Shown here in pieces: positions 37,550 to 46,362 of a stretch of 64,000 nucleotides of DNA (within the stretch, counting starts at the first letter, position 1; each line of letters starts with the position of its first letter). The translations under genes were made by a program, and so were the position numbers. The DNA lies in the NCBI RefSeq assembly GCF_900543425.1, contig NZ_UQRQ01000014.1, positions 14,765 to 78,764 of the forward strand. The letters are read 5' to 3'. The notes below the pieces were generated by a model. The model was not told where the DNA came from, made no database searches, and saw only the letters and a list, made by a program, of their open reading frames with translations. Origin of the DNA: an uncultured Sanguibacteroides sp. Lineage in GTDB: Bacteria; Bacteroidota; Bacteroidia; Bacteroidales; Marinifilaceae.

Positions 37550-37613
37550 GATTAAGTGATTTAGAGATTGGGTAATTATTATTATAATTACTTCATCACG
37601 AAATCACTTAATC
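37550..37613. repeat. Intergenic palindrome, copy B of the dispersed family
   Basis: GATTAAGTGATTT (37550-37562) is the exact complement of 37601-37613. It separates the OB-fold lipoprotein gene from the two-component genes on the same strand, where it may terminate the long operon. Confidence 0.65.
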
Positions 37614-37660
37614 GTCAATCAACAATTCATTCTTTCCAGTTTCTTTCCAGAATAATTCAC

Positions 37661-37668
37661 TACTTTTG
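37661..37668 (+). promoter_or_regulatory. Promoter -7 element of the two-component genes
   Basis: TACTTTTG fits TAnnTTTG. No clear -33 match is seen, which fits an activated promoter. It fixes the start of the next gene at 37690, since an upstream start at 37666 would lie inside it. Confidence 0.5.
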
Positions 37669-37689
37669 TTCAAAATAATAGAGGTCACT

Positions 37690-38379
37690 ATGAAAATCTT
37701 GATTATTGAAGACGAAGAGAATTTACGGGAAGTCATGACAAAATCTTTGGAAAAAGAGCGCTTTGTCGTGGAACAGGCTCCAGATTTCCATTCCGCCTTA
37801 CTAAAAATCAATGATTATGATTACGACTGCATATTGCTCGACATCATGCTGCCGGATGGGAATGGACTTACTTTACTCGAAGAGCTAAAGAAAAACAAAA
37901 AAAGAGAAAGCGTTATTATCATATCGGCAAAGGATTCCATCGAAGATAAAGTTACCGGATTGGATCTCGGAGCCGATGACTATTTAGCCAAACCTTTCCA
38001 TCTGGCAGAACTCAATGCGCGGGTTAAATCGGTTATCCGTCGCAATCAACAAGACGGGAACATAGGTATAGAACTGGAAAATCTAAGCGTATACCCCGAT
38101 CAACACACCGTTCAGGTTAATGGTACGGAACTAACTTTAAACCGGAAAGAGTTCGATTTGCTCTACTATTTCGTAACCAATCCCGGTCGGCTAATCAACA
38201 AAACGACTTTAGCCGAATCCGTATGGGGTGACCGTATCGATCAGGCAGATAGCCTTGATTTTATCTATTCACAGGTGAAAAACCTACGCAAGAAAATGAA
38301 AAATGCCGGAGCAATTCCCGAAATAAAAGCTATTTACGGTTTCGGTTACAAGTTAATCTCTCACCCGGAAGAACTATGA
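37690..38379 (+). CDS. OmpR-family response regulator
   Basis: From the ATG at 37690 the 229-residue product starts MKILIIEDEENLREVMTKSL. The receiver domain has its phospho-Asp in DCILLDIMLPDG and Lys in DYLAKPFHLAEL. The winged helix (about 135-225) has LNRKEFDLLYYFVTNPGRLI and a recognition helix near DSLDFIYSQVKNLRKKM. It overlaps the kinase gene by four bases (ATGA), so the pair is translationally coupled. Its position beside the TonB-ABC operon and PepSY genes suggests it controls them. Confidence 0.95.
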   Translation: MKILIIEDEENLREVMTKSLEKERFVVEQAPDFHSALLKINDYDYDCILLDIMLPDGNGLTLLEELKKNKKRESVIIISAKDSIEDKVTGLDLGADDYLAKPFHLAELNARVKSVIRRNQQDGNIGIELENLSVYPDQHTVQVNGTELTLNRKEFDLLYYFVTNPGRLINKTTLAESVWGDRIDQADSLDFIYSQVKNLRKKMKNAGAIPEIKAIYGFGYKLISHPEEL

Positions 38380-39647
38380 AATTACTTCATCACACGCTCG
38401 CTCGTCTCTCGGTCTTACTGATCGTAATCCTTTCCATATGGGCTTATCTGTTTTATTTGAATATTTTGGATGAAATCATGGATGAAACAGACGATACGCT
38501 TGAGAACACAAAGGAACTGATCATCAAACAATCCCTTCGGAACGGGATTGTGACTGGCGAACGCAAAGATGTAATGACCCATTATTCCATTCGGGAAATA
38601 TCCAAAAAGGAAGCTCAAAACTACAAGGAACGTTATTTCGATTCCACCCGGTTTTACGAAGTGGAACTCGAAGACGACCCGGTAAGAGTACTCCAAACCT
38701 CTTTTAAATCCAAGGACGATCGTTATTACGAACTGACAATCATGATCTCGACCCTGGAACAGGACGATATGATCGAAGCCATAATTCAATGGATCATTAT
38801 TCTATATGCCACCTTATTAATCACCATTCTTATCGTCACGGAGATCGTTTTTCGCAAGAGCTTACGTCCTCTCCACAAATTACTGAAGTGGTTGGATACC
38901 TTCACATTGGGTACAAACTGTAAACCTTTAGACAATCCGACTAAAATCAAAGAATTTAAACAATTGAACGCGACCATCGAAAAGATGGCCCGTCGAAATG
39001 AAGAACTCTATGCACAGCAAAGGCAGTTCATTGAAAATGCCTCTCATGAACTACAAACCCCATTGGCCATCTGTCAGAATAAATTAGAGCTGTTGGCAGA
39101 AAAAACAGAAGGCAACGAGGAGATGTTGCAAGAGATAGAGGAAATACAAAAAAATATCGGACGAAGTGTAAAGTTAAACAAATCGCTTTTATTACTCTCC
39201 CGTATCGAAAACGGACAATTCCATGACGAGAAAGAGGTCCGTTTTAACCCCTTGATTCGAGATATGATAGAAGATTTTTCCGAAATATACGCGAGTAAAT
39301 CTATCCGGACAAATGTAAACGAAGAGGCTGAGCTAATCCGTCCCATGAACGAATCATTAGCAACTACACTCATCACCAATATGTTAAAAAACGCATTTCT
39401 GCATTCTCCAGAAAAAAGCGAAATAACAATTCGTATAACCGATAACAGTATATTGTTTACCAACGAAGATGCCGAAGGGCCCTTAGATCAGGAAAAGATT
39501 TTTAAACGATTTTATTCCGGACATAAAAAGAGTGAATCTACCGGACTGGGTTTGTCCATCATAAAATCCATAGCTACACTTTACCGGATTCAAGTTTCGT
39601 ATCAATACGACGGAAAACATCATTTTAAATTACAATGGATCCGATAA
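38376..39647 (+). CDS. Sensor histidine kinase partner of the OmpR regulator
   Basis: The 423-residue kinase has membrane segments at about 10-30 and 138-158 with a periplasmic sensor of about 100 residues between them. The H-box is FIENASHELQTPLA, the N-box is NMLKNAFLHSP and the G-box is STGLGLSIIKSI. The sensor domain is rich in acidic and aromatic residues (ETDDTLENTKEL, YFDSTRFYEVELEDD) and I recognise no known fold in it. It is downstream of its regulator and upstream of two PepSY-like genes, as in metal-sensing and stress-sensing systems. Confidence 0.93.
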   Translation: MKLLHHTLARLSVLLIVILSIWAYLFYLNILDEIMDETDDTLENTKELIIKQSLRNGIVTGERKDVMTHYSIREISKKEAQNYKERYFDSTRFYEVELEDDPVRVLQTSFKSKDDRYYELTIMISTLEQDDMIEAIIQWIIILYATLLITILIVTEIVFRKSLRPLHKLLKWLDTFTLGTNCKPLDNPTKIKEFKQLNATIEKMARRNEELYAQQRQFIENASHELQTPLAICQNKLELLAEKTEGNEEMLQEIEEIQKNIGRSVKLNKSLLLLSRIENGQFHDEKEVRFNPLIRDMIEDFSEIYASKSIRTNVNEEAELIRPMNESLATTLITNMLKNAFLHSPEKSEITIRITDNSILFTNEDAEGPLDQEKIFKRFYSGHKKSESTGLGLSIIKSIATLYRIQVSYQYDGKHHFKLQWIR

Positions 39648-39764
39648 TATCATAGAAGAAATAAAAACTACCGTTTATCTCAAAAAAATTTCACAAAAGG
39701 CCGTTTTTCCCAAATCTTTCCCAAATTCAGTCGTTTTTTTGTATCAAAATTAAAAGCAAAAGAT

Positions 39765-40205
39765 ATGAAAAAAATTACTGCATTTCTCATTTGTATCATA
39801 TGGTTTACCGGAGCCTATGCCTACAATGATAAAATAATAAACGACACAAGTGCCCTTCCGGTAAAAGCTCGAAATTTCATAAAGGAACATTTCCCAGAAT
39901 CCGATATTTCACACATGGAAGAAGAGGACGGGATCTGGTTATGGAAAACCTATGAGGTTATTTTAACGGACGGTTTTGATTTGGAATTCGATTACAAAGG
40001 AAGGTGGACGGAGGTAGATTGTCAAAGACAACCCGTTCCCGTCAATATCATTCCGAAAAAAATATACCAGTACGTAAAAACAAATTTTAAAGACCAGACA
40101 ATCGTTTCCATAAAAAAAGAGGACAAAGGATATGAGATTCAGCTACGTAACGGACTGGAACTGAAGTTTGATAAAAATGAAAAATTTCTACGTTTCGATG
40201 ATTAA
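39765..40205 (+). CDS. Small PepSY-like secreted protein
   Basis: The 146-residue protein has a signal peptide (cut near GAYAY) and two short PepSY-like units: LPVKARNFIKEHFPESDISH and IIPKKIYQYVKTNFKDQTIV. Each is followed by an E/D-rich strand pair (GFDLEFDYKGRWTEVD, GLELKFDKNEKFLRFD). It belongs to the same group as the larger PepSY-like proteins at 26387 and 40241. It starts about 118 bases after the kinase gene and likely has its own promoter or is co-regulated. Confidence 0.85.
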   Translation: MKKITAFLICIIWFTGAYAYNDKIINDTSALPVKARNFIKEHFPESDISHMEEEDGIWLWKTYEVILTDGFDLEFDYKGRWTEVDCQRQPVPVNIIPKKIYQYVKTNFKDQTIVSIKKEDKGYEIQLRNGLELKFDKNEKFLRFDD

Positions 40206-40240
40206 AATAAATAGTAAACAAATCACTAAATAATTGTATT

Positions 40241-41074
40241 ATGAAAACAAGACACATTTTTTTATTTATCCTATTGGTCACATCACTAAGCTCTATGAGC
40301 TGTGATAAAGACGACGATAACAAATACCAACCCAATGCGGAAGTGGTTAATACCTTTACCTCTAAATACCCCGATGCACAACACGTCGAATGGGAAATGA
40401 AAAACAATTACAATGTCGCCGAATTCCGGAATAACGGAATCAAAACCGAAACTTGGATCGACGCCTCCGGCAAATGGTACATGACAGAAAGCGACATTTC
40501 GTTCGAGGCCCTACCGGATGCAGTAAAAACAAGCTTCAATGCCAGCGAATATGCCCAATGGAGAAGAGAAGATATCGACAAAGTGGAAAGAGTTGATATG
40601 GGAACCATTTACGTGATAGAAGTGGAACAGGGAAATCAGGAGATGGATCTCTATTATACGGAAGACGGAAATTTATTTAAAGCCATACCAGATAACGATT
40701 CCGATAATTACATGCCGACCACTCTTCCCGAAGAGATAAAAAACTTTATCAGTCAAAAATACAAAAATGCCTCCATCATCGATACGGAGATCGAACTCGG
40801 CTTCATTGAAGTGGAAATATGGGACAATAACCGGAAAAAAGAGGTATTATTTACCCCTAAGGACAATAAATGGCATCTAACTACTTGGGAACTCCGGGGA
40901 AATGAAGTACCGGCTAACATTTTAAATCTGATACATTCCCAATACGCCGGCTATAGAATAGATGATATCGATTACGAAGAGAGAGCAAACGGGACAAATG
41001 TTTATCTTTTCGAACTGGAAAAAGGACAACAGGAAATTTATGTCTCCATCGATACCAACGGAAATATCCTATAA
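40241..41074 (+). CDS. PepSY-like lipoprotein
   Basis: The 277-residue protein has a lipobox (SSMSC near residue 21) and two PepSY-like units with FTSKYPDAQHVEWEMKNN and FISQKYKNASIIDTEIELG. It aligns end to end with the secreted protein at 26387-27232, for example WIDASGKWYMTESDISF versus WFNQEGAWQMTQSELSY. The lipid anchor is the main difference. It follows the small PepSY gene by 35 bases. A copy on each side of the TonB-ABC operon hints that the proteins work in the same pathway. Confidence 0.85.
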   Translation: MKTRHIFLFILLVTSLSSMSCDKDDDNKYQPNAEVVNTFTSKYPDAQHVEWEMKNNYNVAEFRNNGIKTETWIDASGKWYMTESDISFEALPDAVKTSFNASEYAQWRREDIDKVERVDMGTIYVIEVEQGNQEMDLYYTEDGNLFKAIPDNDSDNYMPTTLPEEIKNFISQKYKNASIIDTEIELGFIEVEIWDNNRKKEVLFTPKDNKWHLTTWELRGNEVPANILNLIHSQYAGYRIDDIDYEERANGTNVYLFELEKGQQEIYVSIDTNGNIL

Positions 41075-41077
41075 AAA

Positions 41078-41146
41078 GATTTAGTGATTAGGTGATATAA
41101 TGATTGGGTGATTCTTTTAATCTCTTAATCACCTAATCACTAAATC
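41078..41146. repeat. Intergenic palindrome, copy C of the dispersed family
   Basis: GATTTAGTGATTAGGTGAT (41078-41096) is exactly complementary to 41128-41146, a perfect 19-bp stem with a 31-base loop. It lies between convergent genes. Bases 41135-41153 are identical to 2351-2369 of copy A. Confidence 0.8.
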
Positions 41147-41154
41147 ACAGAATC

Positions 41155-42345
41155 CTACTGTTTTTTCTCGTACAGTTTTACCTCCACAGGATCGTTCTTC
41201 ACCTTGACCTTTTTTTCGTAACCTTTCCCTTCGTCGTCCCAATACTTCAAAGTATACTCTTTGTCCTTTTCAACTATAAACTCTAACACATCGTTCATAT
41301 CTTGGGTAGGAGCAGCCGTTCGTCCTCCGCCGATCTGATCCGGACCGCAAAAAATATCGATATTGGTGGCAATCCTGTCTTCTGAATTTTGCGAACACCG
41401 GGCATTCTTAAACATCATGACCCTCATCGTCACATGATTACCGTCCGACAATTGTTTATCGGCTACTTTCTTGTAGATATCCAAATAACGTTGAGTCACG
41501 TTCCACGCCGGAACATACGTGATATTCTCGTCCCAAACCAACGGAAAACTCTCACCCGTGGGCTTAAAAGAAGAAGCAAAAATAGCATGTCCCCGATCCC
41601 CCGGATCGGCTTTACCCGCATCCGCCAGAAACCACGAACGATTCAATTCGTTCGGATAATATTCCGTGAAATACCATTCTCCGTCTATCCAAACCTCACA
41701 CCAATTGTGATTACCGCGATCATCATGCCAATTAGGGGTTCCGGCAATACGGGAAGGAATACCGACTGCTCGAAAAGCATCCGTCAACAAAATGGAGAGC
41801 CCGCTACAGGAAGCCATTCCCTGGCGCATCGATTCGGAAGGATTTTGGTCCGGTTTTTCCCGGTTCGTATTGTAATCGACCTTTACCTCGTCCCGGATGT
41901 GTTTATTAACGGCCCATATGGCCTCTTTCAATGTCTTGCAATTCTCCACGTACGGAGTAAAACGATTGTAAAAACCGGAACGCCAATCATCTCGTTCTTC
42001 GTTCAAACAGGCATAAGGCAACACCTCGTTCAAAAAAATAGAATCAGGCACACTCTTCGCCCACTCGAAACGATTCCTTGCCTTATAAGCTAACTCCACG
42101 TTATTCAAAAGGAATTTCCCTTTCATAGAGAGTAAATCCCGCTTCGGCATATAAGCAATTAAAAAGGCTACACCCTCTTTCATTTCCGGGGAAGCTTGTT
42201 TTAATGCCCATGCTAATTCGCCCCGGTTTGAATCGGCTTTCACCAACGCCTCGTCCAATAAGGCGTGATATTTTTCAGGAACACCGTCATATTTGCTGCA
42301 AGCGACACACACGCAACAGAGTATTATCCATAATGCTCCTTTCAT
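41155..42345 (-). CDS. Transglutaminase-like lipoprotein
   Basis: The 396-residue protein has a lipobox (CVACSKYD near residue 16) and a transglutaminase-like core: catalytic Cys in GMASCSGLSILLTDAFRAVG, His in NHNWCEVWIDGEW and an acidic residue in the following strand. A beta domain follows to the C-terminus. Transglutaminase-fold proteins in Bacteroidetes are often peptidases or amidases of the periplasm or surface rather than cross-linkers. It begins one base after the DHOD-like gene ends and shares its operon. Confidence 0.88.
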   Translation of the reverse strand: MKGALWIILCCVCVACSKYDGVPEKYHALLDEALVKADSNRGELAWALKQASPEMKEGVAFLIAYMPKRDLLSMKGKFLLNNVELAYKARNRFEWAKSVPDSIFLNEVLPYACLNEERDDWRSGFYNRFTPYVENCKTLKEAIWAVNKHIRDEVKVDYNTNREKPDQNPSESMRQGMASCSGLSILLTDAFRAVGIPSRIAGTPNWHDDRGNHNWCEVWIDGEWYFTEYYPNELNRSWFLADAGKADPGDRGHAIFASSFKPTGESFPLVWDENITYVPAWNVTQRYLDIYKKVADKQLSDGNHVTMRVMMFKNARCSQNSEDRIATNIDIFCGPDQIGGGRTAAPTQDMNDVLEFIVEKDKEYTLKYWDDEGKGYEKKVKVKNDPVEVKLYEKKQ

Positions 42346-42346
42346 C

Positions 42347-43342
42347 TCAATACTGCTTGTTACTGAAATATTTCATAAACTGGGCTCTTTCGTACAAATC
42401 CGGATTCTCTATGGATGAATAAGACAATTGTCCCCTATACTCTTCCACCGCATGGAACCCCTTGGATTCCATCCATTCCGATACGAATTGATTCATCTCC
42501 CCGATCACCGAAAGTCCTTTTTCGTAAAGTACGGAACAAAGTTGTACGCTGGTAGCTCCGGCCAATAACATTTTAACCACAGCCTCTCCACTATGTACTC
42601 CCGTGGAAGCCGAGATCTCCAATTGTTTATCTTTTCCGGCTAAGATTCCGGTCCATCTTAAAGTCGTTCTGAGTTCGCTCGCCGTACTAAACACGGAAGC
42701 CGCCCCCATCGTCATCGTATTTATATTGATATCCGGTTCGTAAAAACGGTTGAACATCGTTACGGCATTCGCCCCGTAAGCTTTTAACTTATCTACGAAA
42801 GCCGACAGGTTAGTAAAATAATGACTGATTTTCACCGATACCGGTATCTTTATCTGCTTCTTAATGGATTTCACAATATCGAAATAAATATTTTCAACCT
42901 CAGCACTCTCCGTGAACTCATTGACAGGCAAAATAAAGACATTCAATTCCAAAGCATCCGCACCGGCCAACTCTAACTGATGAGCAAAAGAAACCCACTC
43001 TCCCCCGCTAAAGCAATTGACACTCGCTATTACCGGAATCTTCAAACGACTTTTGGCCGTACGGACTAACTCCACATATTTTTGGATCGTATTGGAGCGG
43101 ATATAGGCCTTAATATAATCTTCCGCTTCGGGATAGGCATCTCCCATTCCGTAACCGGACTTAAATATACCCACGCTCTCCTCATTAATCTGTTCCTCGA
43201 AAATGGATTTTAAAATAACGGCCCCGACTCCCGCTTTCTCCATCTCTACCATTTTTTCTATATCCGAAGTCAAACCGCAACTACCGGCAATAATAGGGCT
43301 TACCAAATCCAAACCCATGTATTTTGTCTTTAAATTTGCCAT
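42347..43342 (-). CDS. Dihydroorotate dehydrogenase-like FMN enzyme
   Basis: The 331-residue TIM-barrel protein begins LKTKYMGLDLVSPIIAGSCG and has PVIASVNCFSGGEWVSFAHQ in the barrel centre, ALELNVFILP and the phosphate loop STGVHSGEAVVKMLLAGATS. The family resembles class 1 PyrD, but it lacks the pyrK partner gene and is annotated in many genomes only as dihydroorotate dehydrogenase-like. A pyrimidine role is therefore not claimed. It abuts the transglutaminase-like gene. Confidence 0.88.
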   Translation of the reverse strand: MANLKTKYMGLDLVSPIIAGSCGLTSDIEKMVEMEKAGVGAVILKSIFEEQINEESVGIFKSGYGMGDAYPEAEDYIKAYIRSNTIQKYVELVRTAKSRLKIPVIASVNCFSGGEWVSFAHQLELAGADALELNVFILPVNEFTESAEVENIYFDIVKSIKKQIKIPVSVKISHYFTNLSAFVDKLKAYGANAVTMFNRFYEPDININTMTMGAASVFSTASELRTTLRWTGILAGKDKQLEISASTGVHSGEAVVKMLLAGATSVQLCSVLYEKGLSVIGEMNQFVSEWMESKGFHAVEEYRGQLSYSSIENPDLYERAQFMKYFSNKQY

Positions 43343-43379
43343 ATGAACAATATTTAGTTAATAACGTAATTTATTTCTC

Positions 43380-44048
43380 TCAATTCCGATATCCGAATAT
43401 GAAACTCCCCACTCTTACCATGGTGCTCCCCTCTTCTACGGCTATCGGATAATCCCCGGACATTCCCATGGACAACTCCTTAAATGCCGGATCATGGGCA
43501 AAATAGTTCTGTCTCAAACCATCGAAAATCGTTTTCAAATGATGAAACTCTTTCCGAACTTGTTCCCTATCCTCCGTGAAAGTAGCCATACCCATCACGC
43601 CCACGATATGTATGTTTTTCATCCGCCCGTAGATCTCACTCTCCAATAACTCTTTTGCCTCCGCCTCATTCAGACCGAATTTTGTCTCCTCTTCCGCAAT
43701 GTGGAACTGCAACAGACAGGGGATCACCCGTCCGTTCTTCTCCCCCTCCTTATTGATGGTATCCAATAACCTTAAACTCTCCACCCCATGGATCATGGCT
43801 ACAAAAGGAGCTACATACTTCACTTTATTGGTCTGCAAATGACCGATCAAATGCCACTCTATATCTTTGGGAAGCGCCTCGTATTTCTCTACTAACTCCT
43901 GTACCCGATTTTCTCCGAATACACGCTGTCCTGCTTTATAAGCCTCCTCTATCGCCTCTATTGGTTTTGTTTTGGAAACTGCAATCAATTTTACCTGTTG
44001 AGGTAAGTTATTCAATACCTGCTCCAAATGCTCACTAATATCACTCAT
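43380..44048 (-). CDS. YggS-family PLP-binding protein
   Basis: The 222-residue protein has the PLP lysine in LIAVSKTKP, and the conserved GENRVQELVEK, WHLIGHLQTNK and SMGMSGDYPIAVEEGSTMVR segments. The family binds PLP in an alanine-racemase fold and buffers PLP and amino acid pools. No cell-division gene is beside it, unlike the arrangement in many Gram-positive genomes. It is upstream of the DHOD-like gene on the same strand, 37 bases away. Confidence 0.95.
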   Translation of the reverse strand: MSDISEHLEQVLNNLPQQVKLIAVSKTKPIEAIEEAYKAGQRVFGENRVQELVEKYEALPKDIEWHLIGHLQTNKVKYVAPFVAMIHGVESLRLLDTINKEGEKNGRVIPCLLQFHIAEEETKFGLNEAEAKELLESEIYGRMKNIHIVGVMGMATFTEDREQVRKEFHHLKTIFDGLRQNYFAHDPAFKELSMGMSGDYPIAVEEGSTMVRVGSFIFGYRN

Positions 44049-44171
44049 CTCATTTCAATTATACATTCCAAACGAACTATGAATTCACAAATATAGCGTA
44101 AAAAGATCATAATTTGTTATCGACTATCGACAAAATATAAGACGTATTCGGATTATTTCAGGGATTTGTAC

Positions 44172-44179
44172 TACTTTTG
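44172..44179 (+). promoter_or_regulatory. Promoter -7 element of truA
   Basis: TACTTTTG matches TAnnTTTG, 29 bases before the ATG at 44209. A weak TTCG lies 21 bases upstream. Confidence 0.45.
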
Positions 44180-44208
44180 AAACACAAAATCCAAAACAGG
44201 AGTTGAGT

Positions 44209-44958
44209 ATGTGCAGGTATTTTATCGAATTAGCTTACAACGGGAGCGAGTACAACGGCTGGCAAATACAACCGAATGCCCCTTCTGTCCAAGAAGACTT
44301 AAACCGGGCCCTTTCACTTCTCCTCGGTCAGAAGATTAATGTAACGGGAGCCGGAAGAACGGATACCGGAGTACATGCTTCCTTCTTCGTGGCTCATTTC
44401 GATAGCTTCACGCTTATAGAGGACACCTTGACTCTTACCGACAAATTGAATCGTTTTCTAAATAAAAACATTGCCATTAAGCGAATTTATCCGGTAAAAG
44501 AGGAAGCTCATGCCCGTTTCTCTGCCCTTTCCCGCACCTATAAATATTATATCGATAAGGTAAAAAACCCTTTTACTTATCCGTTCACGTTTCGTGTTCG
44601 TCCTTTACCGGATATGCAACGCATGAACGAAGCCTGTCGGATTCTATTCGAATACGACGATTTTACCAGTTTCTCGAAACTCCATACCGACGTAAAGACC
44701 AATAATTGCCGAATCATGGAGGCTTACTGGAAAGAAGAAGGTCATCAATTGGTGTTTACCATAAAAGCCGACCGTTTTCTTCGTAATATGGTCCGGGCCA
44801 TTGTCGGTACCTTGTTGCAGGTCGGGCAACATAAAATAACGCCGGAACAGTTTCGCCGGATCATCGAATCCCGGGATAGGGGGAATGCCGGAACATCCGT
44901 TCCGGGAAATGCCCTCTTCCTTTGTGACATAGAGTATCCCGATTACTTAAAATGCTAA
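44209..44958 (+). CDS. truA: tRNA pseudouridine(38-40) synthase
   Basis: The ATG at 44209 has AGGAG (44198-44202) six bases before it, unusually good for this genome, so it is preferred to a TTG at 44203. The 249-residue product begins MCRYFIELAYNGSEYNGWQI and holds the catalytic Asp in GAGRTDTGVHA. It makes pseudouridine at positions 38-40 of the anticodon stem of many tRNAs. It overlaps the DUF4105 gene at its 3' end. Confidence 0.95.
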   Translation: MCRYFIELAYNGSEYNGWQIQPNAPSVQEDLNRALSLLLGQKINVTGAGRTDTGVHASFFVAHFDSFTLIEDTLTLTDKLNRFLNKNIAIKRIYPVKEEAHARFSALSRTYKYYIDKVKNPFTYPFTFRVRPLPDMQRMNEACRILFEYDDFTSFSKLHTDVKTNNCRIMEAYWKEEGHQLVFTIKADRFLRNMVRAIVGTLLQVGQHKITPEQFRRIIESRDRGNAGTSVPGNALFLCDIEYPDYLKC

Positions 44959-46157
44959 AACAAAATTTTATGAAAAACACCATAACACTCTTTCGGACTT
45001 TATTGTTGATTCTATGTTTTTCCTTCCCGGTCACGGCTTCAGCCGAGAAAATCGTTCTCTCCAAGGAGGCAACCATCAGCATATTGACTTGTGCCCCGGG
45101 AAATGAACTCTACTCCCTGTTCGGGCACACCGGCATCCGAGTAATAGACAATATTAACCAGATTGATGTTGTATTTAATTACGGGACGTTCGACTTTGAC
45201 ACCCAGGGTTTCTATCTGAAATTCGCCCGGGGATTACTCCCGTATCAGCTCTCTGTCAGCAATTATTACGGTCCTTACGGTTTTCTCAGTTCTTACAATA
45301 AACAAAAAAGAAGCATCTATTCTCAAACTCTTGATCTCGATTCCATACAGAAACAAAAGTTGATGGATCTTCTGATAGAAAATTACGAACCGCAAAACCG
45401 TTCCTACTTATACAATTTTCTGTATGACAATTGTTCCACACGTGTCCGGGATATCATAGAAAAAAGCCTGAACAACGAGATCACCTGGAGTACACAGGAA
45501 CAAGACAAGAGCTTCTGGAACCTTTTGGACGAATACCTGCGGCGTTCACCCTGGACACAATGGGGAATCCATACCATCCTCGGCTCCCCGGCCAATACCG
45601 ATGCCACGAACCGGGAACAGATGTTTCTACCCGACTACCTGATGTACGCTCTCGACTCGGCGTATCATCCCAACGGAGAACGTCTGGCCCAGCCGATAGA
45701 AATCCTTTATCAAGCACCGGAACAGGATCATTCGACCCCTTGGTTCTTATCTCCTTTTTTTGTCTTTTTCATCGGCATGGGAATATTGATTTTCATCTTT
45801 CAGAAAACCAAAAGTATTTGCCTTGTCAAAGGTATATCCATACTCTTTTTCATAGCAACCGGATTAATCGGATGTTTGATTGTCTTTTTGGGTTTCTTCA
45901 CGAAGCACCCCACCACTTTCCCAAACTTCAACATCCTATGGGCAAATCCACTAAACTTGGTTGTCGCCTTTTTTATAGCCCGGAAACATATTTCCTGGTT
46001 AGTTAGCAAATACCTATTGATTTATTTAGGAATCCTTGTTATCGGATTGATCAGCTGGTTCTTCCTGACCCCGGCAGTTCTCCCTTCAACGCTGTTTATC
46101 ATTATCTGGATGATCTACCTGACCGTTCACACCCGCTATCTCAGAACCCGAATATAA
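44952..46157 (+). CDS. DUF4105-type membrane protein
   Basis: The 401-residue protein has a signal or first membrane segment (about 7-25), an N-terminal domain with ISILTCAPGNELYSLFGHTG and YNYGTFDF-like strands (NYGTFDFDTQGFYLKFARG), then about five membrane segments from residue 260. This is the DUF4105 family of Gram-negative envelope proteins. The Cys/His segment CAPG...FGHTG resembles NlpC-like active sites but is not proven. Its ATG overlaps the truA stop codon; Met7 at 44970 is an alternative start. Confidence 0.85.
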   Translation: MLKQNFMKNTITLFRTLLLILCFSFPVTASAEKIVLSKEATISILTCAPGNELYSLFGHTGIRVIDNINQIDVVFNYGTFDFDTQGFYLKFARGLLPYQLSVSNYYGPYGFLSSYNKQKRSIYSQTLDLDSIQKQKLMDLLIENYEPQNRSYLYNFLYDNCSTRVRDIIEKSLNNEITWSTQEQDKSFWNLLDEYLRRSPWTQWGIHTILGSPANTDATNREQMFLPDYLMYALDSAYHPNGERLAQPIEILYQAPEQDHSTPWFLSPFFVFFIGMGILIFIFQKTKSICLVKGISILFFIATGLIGCLIVFLGFFTKHPTTFPNFNILWANPLNLVVAFFIARKHISWLVSKYLLIYLGILVIGLISWFFLTPAVLPSTLFIIIWMIYLTVHTRYLRTRI

Positions 46158-46174
46158 TTTTCTTAAAACACCCC

Positions 46175-46204
46175 TTGCAAATCCGAATAAAACCTCTATA
46201 TTTG
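46175..46204 (+). promoter_or_regulatory. Promoter of tRNA-Phe
   Basis: TTG at 46175-46177, a 19-base spacer and TATATTTG at 46197-46204 match the Bacteroidetes consensus, 17 bases before the tRNA. Confidence 0.75.
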
Positions 46205-46221
46205 CACCCGCAACAAAAGCT

Positions 46222-46294
46222 GGTGCCATAGCTCAGTCGGTAGAGCAAAGGACTGAAAATCCTTGTGTCCCCGGTTCGATTCCTGGTGGCACCA
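46222..46294 (+). tRNA. tRNA-Phe (anticodon GAA)
   Basis: A 73-base cloverleaf is visible. The acceptor stem pairs GGTGCCA with TGGCACC. The anticodon stem AAGGA/TCCTT carries loop CTGAAAA with anticodon GAA. The T-loop TTCGATT follows GG. The discriminator base is A and no CCA is encoded. The middle T-stem pair is C opposite T (46272 and 46284), which would leave one mismatch. Confidence 0.95.
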
Positions 46295-46315
46295 CAAAAG
46301 TAGAAGAGCGATTTG

Positions 46316-46352
46316 AAAAACGTTTGAATTATTAAAATTCAAACGTTTTTCT
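46316..46352. terminator. Bidirectional terminator after tRNA-Phe
   Basis: AAAAACGTTTGAATT (46316-46330) and its exact complement (46336-46350) form a 15-bp stem with a five-base loop, A run before and T run after. It serves both the tRNA and the convergent kinase gene. Confidence 0.9.
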
Positions 46353-46362
46353 TTTCACTCCG

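Noticed and set aside
41389..42093. A 234-residue open frame on the plus strand
   Set aside because: It is antisense to the transglutaminase-like gene, whose catalytic motifs are clear.
45431..46006. A 191-residue open frame inside the DUF4105 gene
   Set aside because: Same strand, other frame; low-complexity Arg/Ser/Gly composition typical of a shadow.
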